From NCBI GenBank assembly GCA_004525875.1, contig SPBQ01000041.1, positions 1-10,308 on the forward strand: a stretch of DNA of 10,308 nt, given 5' to 3'. Within the stretch, counting starts at the first letter, position 1. The number at the start of each line of letters is the position of its first letter. A program made the translations under genes and the position numbers. Below, one piece after another: positions 1-8,465 of this stretch. Below the pieces are notes generated by a model that saw nothing but the letters and a program-made list of their open reading frames with translations, was not told the DNA's origin and made no database searches. The DNA is from Myxococcales bacterium (GTDB lineage Bacteria; Desulfobacterota_B; Binatia; UBA1149; SPBQ01).

Positions 1-1039
1 CCCCGCCCGTGGCCCGCCATCCGAGACCGATGCCCAGATCGGCACCGCACGACTCGATCGCGTTCATCAATGCCTGCATTGCGGGAGTCACCGGCCGGGG
101 CGGCGCACGGAACTCGCCGTGCAACTCGGCGCGAATGCCGTCAGCCTCGCCGGCCCGCGCCACCGCTTGCGAGATGACGCGCTCGGCATCCTCCATCTCG
201 CTGTCGGTGTCGACGCGGACGTTGAAGCGCGCCAGCGCGAGTTCCGGCACCACGTTGTAGGGACCGCCGCCCTCGAGCTTGGCCACGTTGACTGTGACAC
301 CGCCAAGCGAGCGGCCGACGTCCTCGAGCACGATGACGAGCCGCGCTAGCGCGCTCACGGCGCTGCGGCCGTTCTCGAAGTCACGGCCCGCATGAGCGGC
401 CACGCCGCGCACGACGACGGTGAAATTGCCGGATCCCTTGCGCGCCGACACCAGGTCGCCGTCGGGCAGGGCCGGCTCGTAGACGAGGCCGACGAGACGG
501 TCGTGTGCCGCCTCGCGCAATAAGTCCGCCGATCCAGGCGAGCCGATCTCCTCGTCGCTGTTCAGAATGACCTTCCAGCCGACGCGTCCGGCCAGTGCGC
601 TGCGCTCGAGCGCCTCGAGCGCCGTCAGCATGACGACGATGCCGCCCTTGGCATCGACCACACCGGGGCCCCGCAGCCGACCGTCGTTACCGAGCGTCAC
701 CTCGCGAAACGGATCATCGACGGCAAAGACCGTGTCGAGATGACAGGCGAGCAGAATCTGCAGCTCGGCGGCGCCGTGCTTCACCGCCGTCACGAGCGGG
801 CCGAGCGGCTGGTCGACGAAGCGGGCGGCGCCGTCGATGGCTCGCTCCGGCGGCACGGGGGTCGACACGACCGCAGCGCCGAGCGCCCGCAGGCGACGAG
901 AGACCGCGTCGCGCATACGCGAGAGTCCGTCCAGATTGTAGGTACCCGATCCGATCGAGGCCCAAGCCGCGACGCACTCGCACATTGCCTCGCGTTGCCC
1001 GTCGACCCATCGTAGCTCTTGGTCGTGTTCGGTCGTCAC
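1..1039 (-). CDS. M20-family metallopeptidase/amidohydrolase, carboxypeptidase G2-like (3' end cut by window)
   Basis: This is a zinc-dependent hydrolase of the M20 (ArgE/DapE/carboxypeptidase G2) superfamily, which cleaves amide or peptide bonds. The substrate cannot be told from sequence. The first 346 residues are present and the C-terminus, with the last metal-binding His, lies outside the window. Visible catalytic-domain residues are His100 in CHLDTV, Asp102, bridging Asp129 in GPGVVDAKGG, the Glu163-Glu164 pair in NSDEEIGSPGS, and Glu188 in VYEPALPDGD. The dimerisation-domain signature GVAAHAGRDFENGR (His216) follows. The Glu188 and His216 motifs resemble the carboxypeptidase G2 branch more than ArgE or DapE. 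I chose the GTG start at 1039 because AGGA lies 5 bases upstream. An in-frame GTG at 1060 is the only alternative before a stop. It is transcribed divergently from the DUF309 gene, 85 bp away. No signal peptide is seen, so it is probably cytoplasmic. Confidence 0.88.
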   Translation of the reverse strand, partial: MTTEHDQELRWVDGQREAMCECVAAWASIGSGTYNLDGLSRMRDAVSRRLRALGAAVVSTPVPPERAIDGAARFVDQPLGPLVTAVKHGAAELQILLACHLDTVFAVDDPFREVTLGNDGRLRGPGVVDAKGGIVVMLTALEALERSALAGRVGWKVILNSDEEIGSPGSADLLREAAHDRLVGLVYEPALPDGDLVSARKGSGNFTVVVRGVAAHAGRDFENGRSAVSALARLVIVLEDVGRSLGGVTVNVAKLEGGGPYNVVPELALARFNVRVDTDSEMEDAERVISQAVARAGEADGIRAELHGEFRAPPRPVTPAMQALMNAIESCGADLGIGLGWRATGG

Positions 1040-1124
1040 TCCGGTCCTGACGGGAACCACCCGCGTGCGCGGTCACTGTGCCCGCGCGCGGCATTGTGCC
1101 ACAAAGACGTTACAACGACTCGCC

Positions 1125-1613
1125 GTGAACCCACAGCCGCGCCGCTACAGCCCTCGCCCGCTGCCTGCCTACCGTTACACGCCCGGCAGCAGTGATCCGC
1201 ACCCGGTCCGACACCCGACCGGTCACTCCTACAACCGTGAGGTTCGCTCCGAGAGGCTCGACCCGTCCCGCTGGCGGGAGTGCGAGACCTATCTGTACGC
1301 GATCGACCTGTTCAACGAAGCGTACTGGTGGGAGTCGCACGAAGCCCTCGAGGCGCTGTGGAAGGGGTCGGGGCCACAATCGCCGGTCGGACGTTTCCTG
1401 CAGGGCCTGATCCAGCTCGCGGCGGCCTGTCTCAAACGACGCGCCGGCAGCGCGGCACCCGCCGCGAGACTCCTCGAGCGCGGTTCGCCACTGGTGCTCG
1501 CCGCCGGCGACGGGTTCCTCGGCGTCGACACCTCGCGGCTCGTGAGCGACGTCGGGCGCTACATCGGCAGCGCGGGCACGCAGCCACCGTGGATCCGGCT
1601 CGGCGATCGGTGA
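1125..1613 (+). CDS. DUF309 domain protein
   Basis: This is a 162-residue protein of the DUF309 family (TTHA0068-like), small helical proteins of unknown biochemical function. The family core is plain: FNEAYWWESHEALEALW at residues 63-79, then FLQGLIQLAAA at 91-101. Those two helices carry the conserved acidic, His and aromatic residues. A polar N-terminal arm with PLPAYRYTPG and HPTGHSY (about residues 13-36) precedes the core; as I recall, longer proteobacterial members share this arm. That is the reason for choosing GTG 1125 rather than the further upstream GTG at 1065. No good ribosome binding site is visible for either. It is convergent with ilvD (30 bp between stops) and divergent from the M20 gene. 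I assign no function beyond the family. Confidence 0.82.
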   Translation: MNPQPRRYSPRPLPAYRYTPGSSDPHPVRHPTGHSYNREVRSERLDPSRWRECETYLYAIDLFNEAYWWESHEALEALWKGSGPQSPVGRFLQGLIQLAAACLKRRAGSAAPAARLLERGSPLVLAAGDGFLGVDTSRLVSDVGRYIGSAGTQPPWIRLGDR

Positions 1614-1643
1614 ACCCTCGCCGGACCCTCGGCCCCGGGCCAG

Positions 1644-3347
<1,704 letters not shown>

Positions 3348-3389
3348 GGATTCCTCCGTGAACGCCCGCCCACGGACGTGATCCAGGAG

Positions 3390-3398
3390 GTAATACCA
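3390..3398 (-). promoter_or_regulatory. Possible extended -10 promoter element for ilvD
   Basis: Read on the minus strand the sequence is TGGTATTAC, a TGn extended -10 with a four-of-six match to TATAAT. It would start a transcript about 36 bases before the ilvD ATG. No good -35 is visible, which extended -10 promoters can tolerate. This is a by-eye match in a high-GC genome of unknown sigma preference, so it is tentative. Confidence 0.3.
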
Positions 3399-3455
3399 GG
3401 CCCGCAGCCTACTTGCACGTCCGCGCCGATTGCCAAAGATCGCGTCGAGGTCCAT

Positions 3456-3971
3456 ATGTCGCGCATGCCCGGACTCAAGACGTACCTCAAGCTCATCAAG
3501 CACGGCATCGGTGAGCTCATCAGCAATAAGGAGCCGGCCCTGCTGCAGGTCGGCGACAACGCGCCGGATTTCGAGGTCCAGGCGCACGACGGCTCGACAG
3601 TGAAGCTGTCGGACTACCGCGGGAAGAAGGTGATCCTGTGGTTCTATCCGAAGGCCGACACCCCCGGCTGAACGATCCAGGGCAATGGATTCCGTGATCG
3701 AATCCAAGAGTTCGAAGACAGAAACGTCCAGATCCTCGGCGCCAGCTTCGACACGGTGGAGGAGAACAAGGCCTTCGCCGAGAAGTTCGGCTACACGTTC
3801 CCGCTCCTGTGCGACACCGACAAGACGGTCGGTACGCTTTACGGCGCCGCCGATTCCGACTTCCCCGCTCGAATCAGCTACATCATCGACGAGAACGGCA
3901 AGATCACCCACACGCTTGCGAAGGTCGACGTGAAGAGCCACACCAACGAGGTGCTGACCATGCTGGGCTGA
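3456..3971 (+). CDS. Peroxiredoxin (BCP/AhpC-TSA family) with in-frame TGA read as selenocysteine
   Basis: This thiol or selenol peroxidase reduces hydrogen peroxide and organic hydroperoxides in the cytoplasm. Reading through TGA at 3669-3671 gives one 171-residue protein. The N-terminal part has VGDNAPDF and [11 protein letters not shown], and the part after the TGA continues without a frame change into [24 protein letters not shown] and the conserved Arg of [11 protein letters not shown]. The TGA (codon 72) falls exactly on the peroxidatic Cys of the PxxxTxxC motif (P-K-A-D-T-P-G-Sec). Sec-containing peroxiredoxins are an established bacterial selenoprotein family. The usual BCP resolving Cys five residues on is Asn77; the only other Cys is Cys119. 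The start at ATG 3456 has GAGG five bases upstream. About 28 residues precede the usual family start. A nonsense mutation is the alternative, but the placement and downstream hairpin favour Sec. No sel genes are in the window. Confidence 0.88.
3686..3706 (+). promoter_or_regulatory. Bacterial SECIS-like hairpin
   Basis: A perfect 7-bp stem, TGGATTC (3686-3692) with GAATCCA (3700-3706), closes a 7-base loop CGTGATC. The loop starts 22 bases after the TGA and has G as its second base (3694). These values fall within the general bSECIS description: a small loop, a G in the first two loop positions, and about 16-37 bases from the UGA. It would recruit SelB to recode the TGA at 3669. A weaker 5-bp hairpin, ATCCA (3675-3679) with TGGAT (3686-3690), would compete with it. 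Confidence 0.65.
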
Positions 3972-4096
3972 CGGGCGGGGTGGCTGGCGGACGGGCGGAC
4001 GACCCGACGAGTCGCGCCGGGCTCTCTCGAGAAGCTTCGGACGCCCTTACGGGACTCCGGCCGCAGCCGCAGGCGTTGACCCGGCACCGCGGGCGT

Positions 4097-4852
4097 TCAG
4101 CCGGCGCCGCCCGCAATCGTCCGGCGCTGCAGCGCAAGCAGCGTCGGATTCCGGAAGATCAAGACGAGCCCCATGCCGGCGACAAACCCGCCGGCGTGGG
4201 CCCAGAACGCGACCCCTCCACCCTCCTCGCCGAACCGCGGCAGCCCCATGACCAGCTGGATGACGAACCAGTAGCCGAGCATGAAGGCCGCGGGCACGAC
4301 GACGGTTCGAACGTAGAAGCCGAACCAGAGCAGCATGTGGACGTGAGCCCGTGGGTGGAGGACGGCGTAGGCCCCCATCACGCCGCCGATCGCTCCGGAT
4401 GCTCCGACCATTGGAACTGCGCTGGCGGGGTTGCTGGCCACCTGCGCGGCCGCCGCCCCGAGCCCACAGAGCAGATAGAAGACGATGAAGCGCCCGCGTC
4501 CCATCGAATCTTCGACGTTGTTGCCGAAGACCCACAAGAACCACATGTTGCCGAGTAGATGGAGCCAGCCGCCGTGCATGAACATCGAGCTCAGCGGCGT
4601 CATCCATGCCCTCCCCGTGAGCCCGCCTCGCAGCACGCACGCGTGTCCCTCCGCGAGCTGGAGGCGGGTGCCCGGCTCCACGGTCCCGAGCAACTCGCCA
4701 GGGATCAGTGCGAAACCGCACAGGGAATGGAACAGCCGGTCGGGCGCGCCGAAGCCCTGGAGCGAGGCCCACACCACCGCGTTCAGGGCGATCAGAACGA
4801 ACGTGACGACCGGTGTGCGCAGGGTCGGATTATCGTCGTGGATCGGGAACAC
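4097..4852 (-). CDS. Rhomboid-family intramembrane serine protease
   Basis: This is a polytopic membrane protease that cuts transmembrane substrates within the bilayer. The product has 251 residues and about six hydrophobic segments. The catalytic dyad is visible: Ser152 in VGASGAIGG (the GxSG motif) and His219 in FWAHAGGFVAGM. The conserved segment MHGGWLHLLGNMWFLWVFG (residues 92-110) supplies the oxyanion-region His98 and Asn102. A long first loop of about 55 residues follows the first membrane segment. The start is GTG 4852, giving MFPIHDDNPT, a typical opening of this bacterial subgroup, although no clear ribosome binding site precedes it. The gene converges with the peroxiredoxin gene (125 bp between stops) and is divergent from the ABM-domain gene. 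The natural substrate is unknown. Confidence 0.93.
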   Translation of the reverse strand: MFPIHDDNPTLRTPVVTFVLIALNAVVWASLQGFGAPDRLFHSLCGFALIPGELLGTVEPGTRLQLAEGHACVLRGGLTGRAWMTPLSSMFMHGGWLHLLGNMWFLWVFGNNVEDSMGRGRFIVFYLLCGLGAAAAQVASNPASAVPMVGASGAIGGVMGAYAVLHPRAHVHMLLWFGFYVRTVVVPAAFMLGYWFVIQLVMGLPRFGEEGGGVAFWAHAGGFVAGMGLVLIFRNPTLLALQRRTIAGGAG

Positions 4853-5019
4853 GGGAGCGGGTACGGCGGCGCGAGTGAGTCTATCCGACCGGACCGCGCC
4901 AGCGAAGCCGTCGCGACTTCGGCCGCAGCGCGCCGCACGCGTCTGGTCGTTCGCTGTTCTGTGGCAGCTGCTCGATCAATCTGGTATGCAGGACGCTACC
5001 CGCTGTACGGATACGTCAT

Positions 5020-5304
5020 ATGATCCGCGTACTGATCGAACGGAAAGTCGGACAATCGACCGAGCTCGCCTATCAGCAGCTCACACGCGATGTTCGCCAC
5101 GCCGCCATGCATATGCCGGGCTACATCTCAGGCGAAACCTGGCGAGACTCGGCGAACCCCCACCATTACGTGCTGATCTCGACGTGGCGCACGCACGGCG
5201 AGTGGGACGCCTGGGCCCGCTCCCCGCAACGGATGGCCGCGACCGATCAGATCTCACCGATGCTGCTGGAACCCGAGACGGTGACGATCCTCGAGTCCCT
5301 ATAG
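5020..5304 (+). CDS. Antibiotic biosynthesis monooxygenase (ABM) domain protein
   Basis: This small 94-residue protein belongs to the ABM/dimeric alpha-beta barrel superfamily, whose members include cofactor-free quinol oxygenases and many proteins of unknown function. The family pattern is visible: an N-terminal strand IRVLIERKV, a helix with LTRDVRHAAMHMPGY, the paired motif GETWRD and HHYVLISTWRTHGEWDAW, and a closing strand ETVTILESL. The ATG at 5020 is preceded only by a weak GGA element. The 167 bp upstream, shared with the divergent rhomboid gene, hold no promoter I can recognise. Nothing nearby suggests an antibiotic pathway, so the family name should not be taken as function. Confidence 0.8.
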   Translation: MIRVLIERKVGQSTELAYQQLTRDVRHAAMHMPGYISGETWRDSANPHHYVLISTWRTHGEWDAWARSPQRMAATDQISPMLLEPETVTILESL

Positions 5305-5373
5305 CGGGATCACTCTCGAACTCGGCGCATTTCGGCGGAGAGTTCCGAACGCTCCGTCCGTCATCAGAACGGA

Positions 5374-5401
5374 TTGACACCGGGACCAGCGCCTATACGC
5401 T
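5374..5401 (+). promoter_or_regulatory. Putative sigma70-type promoter of the exported-protein gene
   Basis: There is a perfect TTGACA -35 box at 5374-5379. Sixteen bases later TACGCT (5396-5401) keeps the key TA...T positions of a -10 box; TATACG at 5394-5399 is a shifted alternative with a 14-base spacer. It lies about 35 bases before the ATG at 5436, directly upstream of a strong ribosome binding site. The -35 is convincing; the -10 is weak. Confidence 0.45.
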
Positions 5402-5421
5402 TCGCGGCTTGACCGAGGCCC

Positions 5422-5427
5422 AGGAGG
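5422..5427 (+). promoter_or_regulatory. Strong Shine-Dalgarno sequence
   Basis: AGGAGG lies eight bases before ATG 5436. It fixes the start of the exported-protein gene and shows that the front of the broken gene is still equipped for efficient translation. Confidence 0.7.
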
Positions 5428-5435
5428 TTCCCCCC

Positions 5436-5878
5436 ATGCGCACGATCCAGATGCTCGCGGCCGCTGCCGCGGTCACCATGCTCTCGACGCCCGTCCACGC
5501 GACAGAGTTGGCCAGCTGTACGATGAACTTTGACCTTTCGGGCTGGTCCCTCATCTCATCTACAAGCAGATGAAGGGCACGGGCAAGGTCACCTGCTCGA
5601 ACGGAGATAGTGCGGAGGTGGAACTCTCCAGCCACGGCGGTGGCTTCACCATCGGCAAGTCGGACATTATCGATGGCACGGGTACGTTCTCCGAGGTCAA
5701 GGACATCAGCGAGATCTACGGCACCTACGCGCAGGCGGAAGCCAGCGCCGGCGCCACCAAGGGCGGTCAGGCGCAGGCGATGACAAAGGGCGAGATCTCG
5801 CTCGCGATCGCCGGATCCGGACGCGGCTGGGACGTCGGCGTGACGCTCGGCGGCTTCACCATCAAGAAGAAAGAGTAG
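5436..5878 (+). pseudogene. Small exported protein, frameshifted by a 5-bp tandem duplication
   Basis: The first frame (5436-5573) encodes a signal peptide (MRTIQM, an Ala-rich core, cleavage after HA at about residue 22), then LASCTMNFDLSGWSLI, and then leaves frame and stops. The second frame (open from 5561, ATG 5570, stop 5878) continues with YKQMKGTGKVTCSNGD and ends in GVTLGGFTIKKKE. TCATC stands twice in tandem at 5551-5560. Removing one copy joins the frames as GWSLIYKQMKGTG, giving 145 residues with a periplasmic signal and two Cys (28 and 52). The mature part is rich in Gly, Ser and Lys and looks like a small beta-rich protein of a hypothetical family. I assign no function. It could be a recent pseudogene, a strain variant or a sequence error; the rest of the gene is undamaged. 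Its stop lies 15 bp from the convergent SDR stop. Confidence 0.75.
5551..5560 (+). repeat. TCATC tandem duplication (two copies)
   Basis: Two adjacent copies of TCATC at the exact point where the exported-protein reading frame switches. The gene length without one copy is a whole number of codons. Confidence 0.85.
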
Positions 5879-5893
5879 CAGCGGCCGAATCGG

Positions 5894-6811
5894 CTAGGAG
5901 CCGAGTCCGCCGTCGAGATCACGTCCGTCCATGCCCGCGTTCTTGCGTGCACGACGAACGAGATCGCGAACCACGGGTCCGAGCTCGGTCGGATCCTCGA
6001 GCGGCTCGACGACCGGCCCGCGATGCCAGCCCTCGGCCACGGCGAGGATGCGGCCCGTGGCCTCAAACACGCGGCCGGTCACATCGCTCGATTCGGTGCT
6101 GGCCAGCCACGTGACGATCGGGGCGATCCAGCGAGGGTGCAGCGCGGCCGTCTCCTCCTCGCTCCCCACCGCCATCGCGAGATCCTCGGTCATGCGCGTG
6201 ATCGCGCCCGGCGCCACGGCGTTGACCGTGATTCCGTAGCGGGCGAGCTCGCGCGCGGCGATGATCGTGAATGCCGCGATCCCCATCTTGGCCGCGCCGT
6301 AGTTGGTCTGTCCGGGATTGCCGTAGATGCCCGAGACCGAAGTCGTGTTGATGATGCGCGCGTCGATGGGCTCCCCGGCCTTGCTGCGCTCGTGCCAGTA
6401 GGCCGCGGCGTGACGGGTCGGCGCGAATGTTCCCTTGAGATGGACCTTGATCACCGCGTCCCACTCGGCCTCGGTCATGTTGACGAGCATCCGGTCGCGC
6501 AGGATGCCCGCGTTGTTGACGACGACGTCGAGACGACCAAAAGCGGTGACGGCGTGGTGGACCATCGCGCCAGCAGCCTCGAAATCACTGACGTCGGCGC
6601 CACTGACGCTCGCCTCGCCGCCTTGCGCGCGGATCTCGGCCGCGACGTCCGCGGCAGGGACCGCGTCGGTGCCCGTGCCGTCGCGGGTGCCTCCGAGGTC
6701 GTTCACAACCACCTTCGCACCGTGACGCGCGAGCAACAGCGCGTGCTCGCGCCCGATGCCACGACCCGCTCCCGTGACGATTGCGACCCGTCCTTCGCAG
6801 AGCCTTGCCAT
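5894..6811 (-). CDS. Short-chain dehydrogenase/reductase (SDR), 3-hydroxyacyl/17-beta-HSD type 4-like
   Basis: This is a 305-residue classical SDR with a Rossmann fold using NAD(P)(H) to oxidise or reduce an alcohol/ketone. The cofactor motif TGAGRGIG is at residues 13-20, NNAG at 99-102, and the catalytic set is Asn111, Ser158, Tyr171 and Lys175 (YGAAK). Features shared with the dehydrogenase domain of multifunctional enzyme type 2 are VVVNDLGG with the inserted acidic/Gly stretch (residues 34-54) and TNYGAAKMG, so an acyl-CoA or steroid-like substrate is plausible but unproven. A charged C-terminal tail of about 45 residues extends past the core. ATG 6811 has GGAGG nine bases upstream. It is divergent from the MBL-fold hydrolase gene; the 131 bp between them contain an inverted repeat. 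Confidence 0.93.
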   Translation of the reverse strand: MARLCEGRVAIVTGAGRGIGREHALLLARHGAKVVVNDLGGTRDGTGTDAVPAADVAAEIRAQGGEASVSGADVSDFEAAGAMVHHAVTAFGRLDVVVNNAGILRDRMLVNMTEAEWDAVIKVHLKGTFAPTRHAAAYWHERSKAGEPIDARIINTTSVSGIYGNPGQTNYGAAKMGIAAFTIIAARELARYGITVNAVAPGAITRMTEDLAMAVGSEEETAALHPRWIAPIVTWLASTESSDVTGRVFEATGRILAVAEGWHRGPVVEPLEDPTELGPVVRDLVRRARKNAGMDGRDLDGGLGS

Positions 6812-6837
6812 ATCCGTTCGCCTCCCGCGGAGATGAA

Positions 6838-6866
6838 ACGTTCTAGGCCATTTGTCCGCCTAACGT
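6838..6866. repeat. Imperfect inverted repeat between the divergent SDR and MBL genes
   Basis: The left arm ACGTTCTAGGC (6838-6848) and right arm GCCTAACGT (6858-6866) are complementary apart from a two-base bulge, around a 9-base centre. It sits 27 bases upstream of the SDR start. It may be an operator for a dimeric repressor controlling both genes; this is inference from position and symmetry only. Confidence 0.35.
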
Positions 6867-6942
6867 CGAATGCCGAGCGCCTGCAGGAACCTTGCGTTCG
6901 AGGTCCTTACAGCGACCGTTCCGAGAGCGGCGCCGACCCTGT

Positions 6943-7734
6943 ATGCAAAGCGCTATGGCGACGCTGCATACCGCCGACCGATGGTTCGAACGACGCCCGG
7001 TGGGTGACGGGGTCACGTGGATCACGGAGCCCCACGTCCACCCGCTGATCCGCTGCAATATCTGGCACGTCCGCGGTCGTGATCGTGACGTTCTCGTCGA
7101 CACGGGCCTCGGCGTCGCGTCCCTACGCGAAGAGCTCGCCGACGTTCTCGACCATCCGCTCATCGCTGCCGCGACACACCTTCACTATGATCACGTTGGC
7201 AGTCTCCACGAGTTCGACGACCGCCGCATCCATCCGTCCGAGGCCGTCCAGATGCGCGACTACGGAGAGTTCCAGGCGTTGCGCAAACAAGACTTCCCCG
7301 ACTTCGCCGTCGAGGCCCTGAGCGCGGTCGGCTACGTGCTCGACGCGGAGGTCCTGCTCGATGCCCTGCCCGAGCACGATTTCGACCCCGCGGCCTACAC
7401 CGTTCAGTCCACCCATCCCACGGCGACGATCGATGACGGCGACGTGATCGATCTGGGAGACCGCTACTTCGAGGTTCTCCATCTACCCGGTCACACGCAC
7501 GGCTCGGTCGGGCTATTCGAGCCGGCGACCGGGATCCTGTTCTCGGGAGACGCGATCTACGACGGCCCGCTCATCGACATCCTGCCCGAGAGCGACATCG
7601 TAGCCTACGTGGCGACGATGAAGCGGCTGCGCGAGATGAACGTGAGCGTGGTACACGGCGGTCACGAACCGAGCTTCGACCGCCGCCGGCTCGTCGAGCT
7701 CATCGATGAGTATCTTCGCAATCGCGATACCTAG
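6943..7734 (+). CDS. MBL-fold metallo-hydrolase
   Basis: This is a metallo-beta-lactamase superfamily hydrolase of 263 residues that should bind two metal ions. Ligands are visible in order: His79, His81, Asp83 and His84 in THLHYDHVGS, His184 in LHLPGHTHGSVG, Asp203 in FSGDAIYDG and His241 in VHGGHEPSF. The N-terminal strand region VLVDTGLG is also typical. The substrate cannot be predicted; thioester, lactone or phosphoester hydrolases all share this fold. The frame is open further upstream (TTG 6892). I prefer ATG 6943, with ATG 6955 equally possible, because none has a convincing ribosome binding site. The stop lies one base from the stop of the convergent sulfatase remnant. The gene's facing arrangement with the SDR hints at shared regulation. 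Confidence 0.9.
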   Translation: MQSAMATLHTADRWFERRPVGDGVTWITEPHVHPLIRCNIWHVRGRDRDVLVDTGLGVASLREELADVLDHPLIAAATHLHYDHVGSLHEFDDRRIHPSEAVQMRDYGEFQALRKQDFPDFAVEALSAVGYVLDAEVLLDALPEHDFDPAAYTVQSTHPTATIDDGDVIDLGDRYFEVLHLPGHTHGSVGLFEPATGILFSGDAIYDGPLIDILPESDIVAYVATMKRLREMNVSVVHGGHEPSFDRRRLVELIDEYLRNRDT

Positions 7735-7735
7735 A

Positions 7736-8465
7736 TCACCGCAGGTAGCCGAGCGCTTGCAGGCGTCGTTCTTCTTCCGGTGACAGGACCTCGCTCGCAA
7801 TCGCCGATGTCTGCGTCTCGCTCCGCACGCTCAGCCTGACCCCACCCTCGATCTCGGCCTTCGCCCGCCCGGGGCCGAGGAGCGCCGCGATCGGGAATCC
7901 CATACCAGCGCCGTCGCCGAGCAGCCTCGACTCGCCGACGGTGATCCGGTCGCTCGCGAGCGGCGTGCCGTCGACGTCGGCGTCGATACGCAGCGTTCCC
8001 ATCGTCGCCATGAGATCGAAGCGCATGTGGTCGCGATCGCCGGGATCCATGCGGCCACGCAGGACCACGCCGTCGGAGCGCACGCCGGGCTCGATCACGT
8101 ATCCCGGATCCATGCTCAAGCGGTGGAGGTTGACGAACGGCGCGGCGGGGTGCACACGCAGCGATACCAGGTAGTCGACCGCGACGTCGCCATCGTTGGA
8201 TAGCTCGACGTGAACCCCGGAGGCGTTCAGCGGTTCTCAATGCGGCGAGCTGCGCCCACGCTCGTTCGAGAGCGAACGCGTCGATATCCGCAACATCGGT
8301 ACCCTCGACCGGATCGCGCCCCGGCTCGTAGAGCTCCCCGTGACCGTCGCTCTGGGTGGCGATGTACTTGTAGCCTTCGTAGCGCACCGCATGCCGCGGA
8401 GGCTTGCGCTCGTTCGCGCGACCGACCGTCGCAAACAGAGCACGCGGCGCCGGCGCTGAATCATC
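7736..8465 (-). pseudogene. Remnant of a sulfatase-like gene: C-terminal part only, with a +1 frameshift
   Basis: From 8465 one frame reads RALFATVGRANERKPPRHAV, YEGYKYIATQSDGHGELYEP and DPVEGTDVAD. This is the C-terminal sulfatase pattern in which a permuted RxxxYKYI strand precedes ELYxxxxDPxEGTDVA. Around 8237 the sense shifts to another frame (GVHVELSNDGDVAVDYLVSL) that runs to a stop at 7736 and ends EERRLQALGYLR, a common ending of sulfatase-like proteins. Dropping one base near 8237 joins them as AALEPLNASGVHV. The catalytic domain with the formylglycine Cys/Ser site is absent: in the first frame a TAG at 8466-8468 lies inside the end of the neighbouring oxidoreductase gene. The ATG- or GTG-started pieces (such as 7736-8155) are unlikely to be real proteins. 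Family call is moderate; decay is clear. Confidence 0.65.

Noticed and set aside
1065..1124. Upstream GTG start for the DUF309 gene.
   Set aside because: The extra 20 residues are Arg/Cys-rich and lack family resemblance; the conserved N-terminal arm begins after GTG 1125.
3385..3390. AGGAGG followed by TAATAC on the plus strand, a perfect ribosome-binding sequence.
   Set aside because: No start codon follows at a usable distance and no small open frame results.
3348..3941. The ilvD reading frame stays open for another 198 codons upstream.
   Set aside because: It is antisense to the peroxiredoxin gene. The ATG at 3347 has a strong GGAGGA site and starts the family-typical sequence.
3972..3997. 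G-rich run after the peroxiredoxin stop, a possible two-layer G-quadruplex.
   Set aside because: Only three runs reach three Gs, and such runs are expected in high-GC intergenic DNA.
4089..4114. GCGGGCG/CGCCCGC hairpin between the peroxiredoxin and rhomboid stops, a possible terminator.
   Set aside because: The 12-base loop is long, there is no T-run on either side, and it overlaps the end of the rhomboid coding sequence; such GC-rich pairs are common by chance here.
5318..5345. GAACTC/GAGTTC inverted repeat downstream of the ABM-domain gene.
   Set aside because: Only six pairs with a 16-base loop and no T-tract; not a convincing terminator.
4485..5573. A 362-codon plus-strand open frame.
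   Set aside because: It runs antisense through the rhomboid gene and through the ABM-domain gene in another frame. Only its last part (from 5436) is a real gene front.
8237..8464. A 75-codon minus-strand frame starting at ATG 8464, just inside the oxidoreductase stop.
   Set aside because: Arg-rich shadow frame of the sulfatase remnant with no family resemblance.
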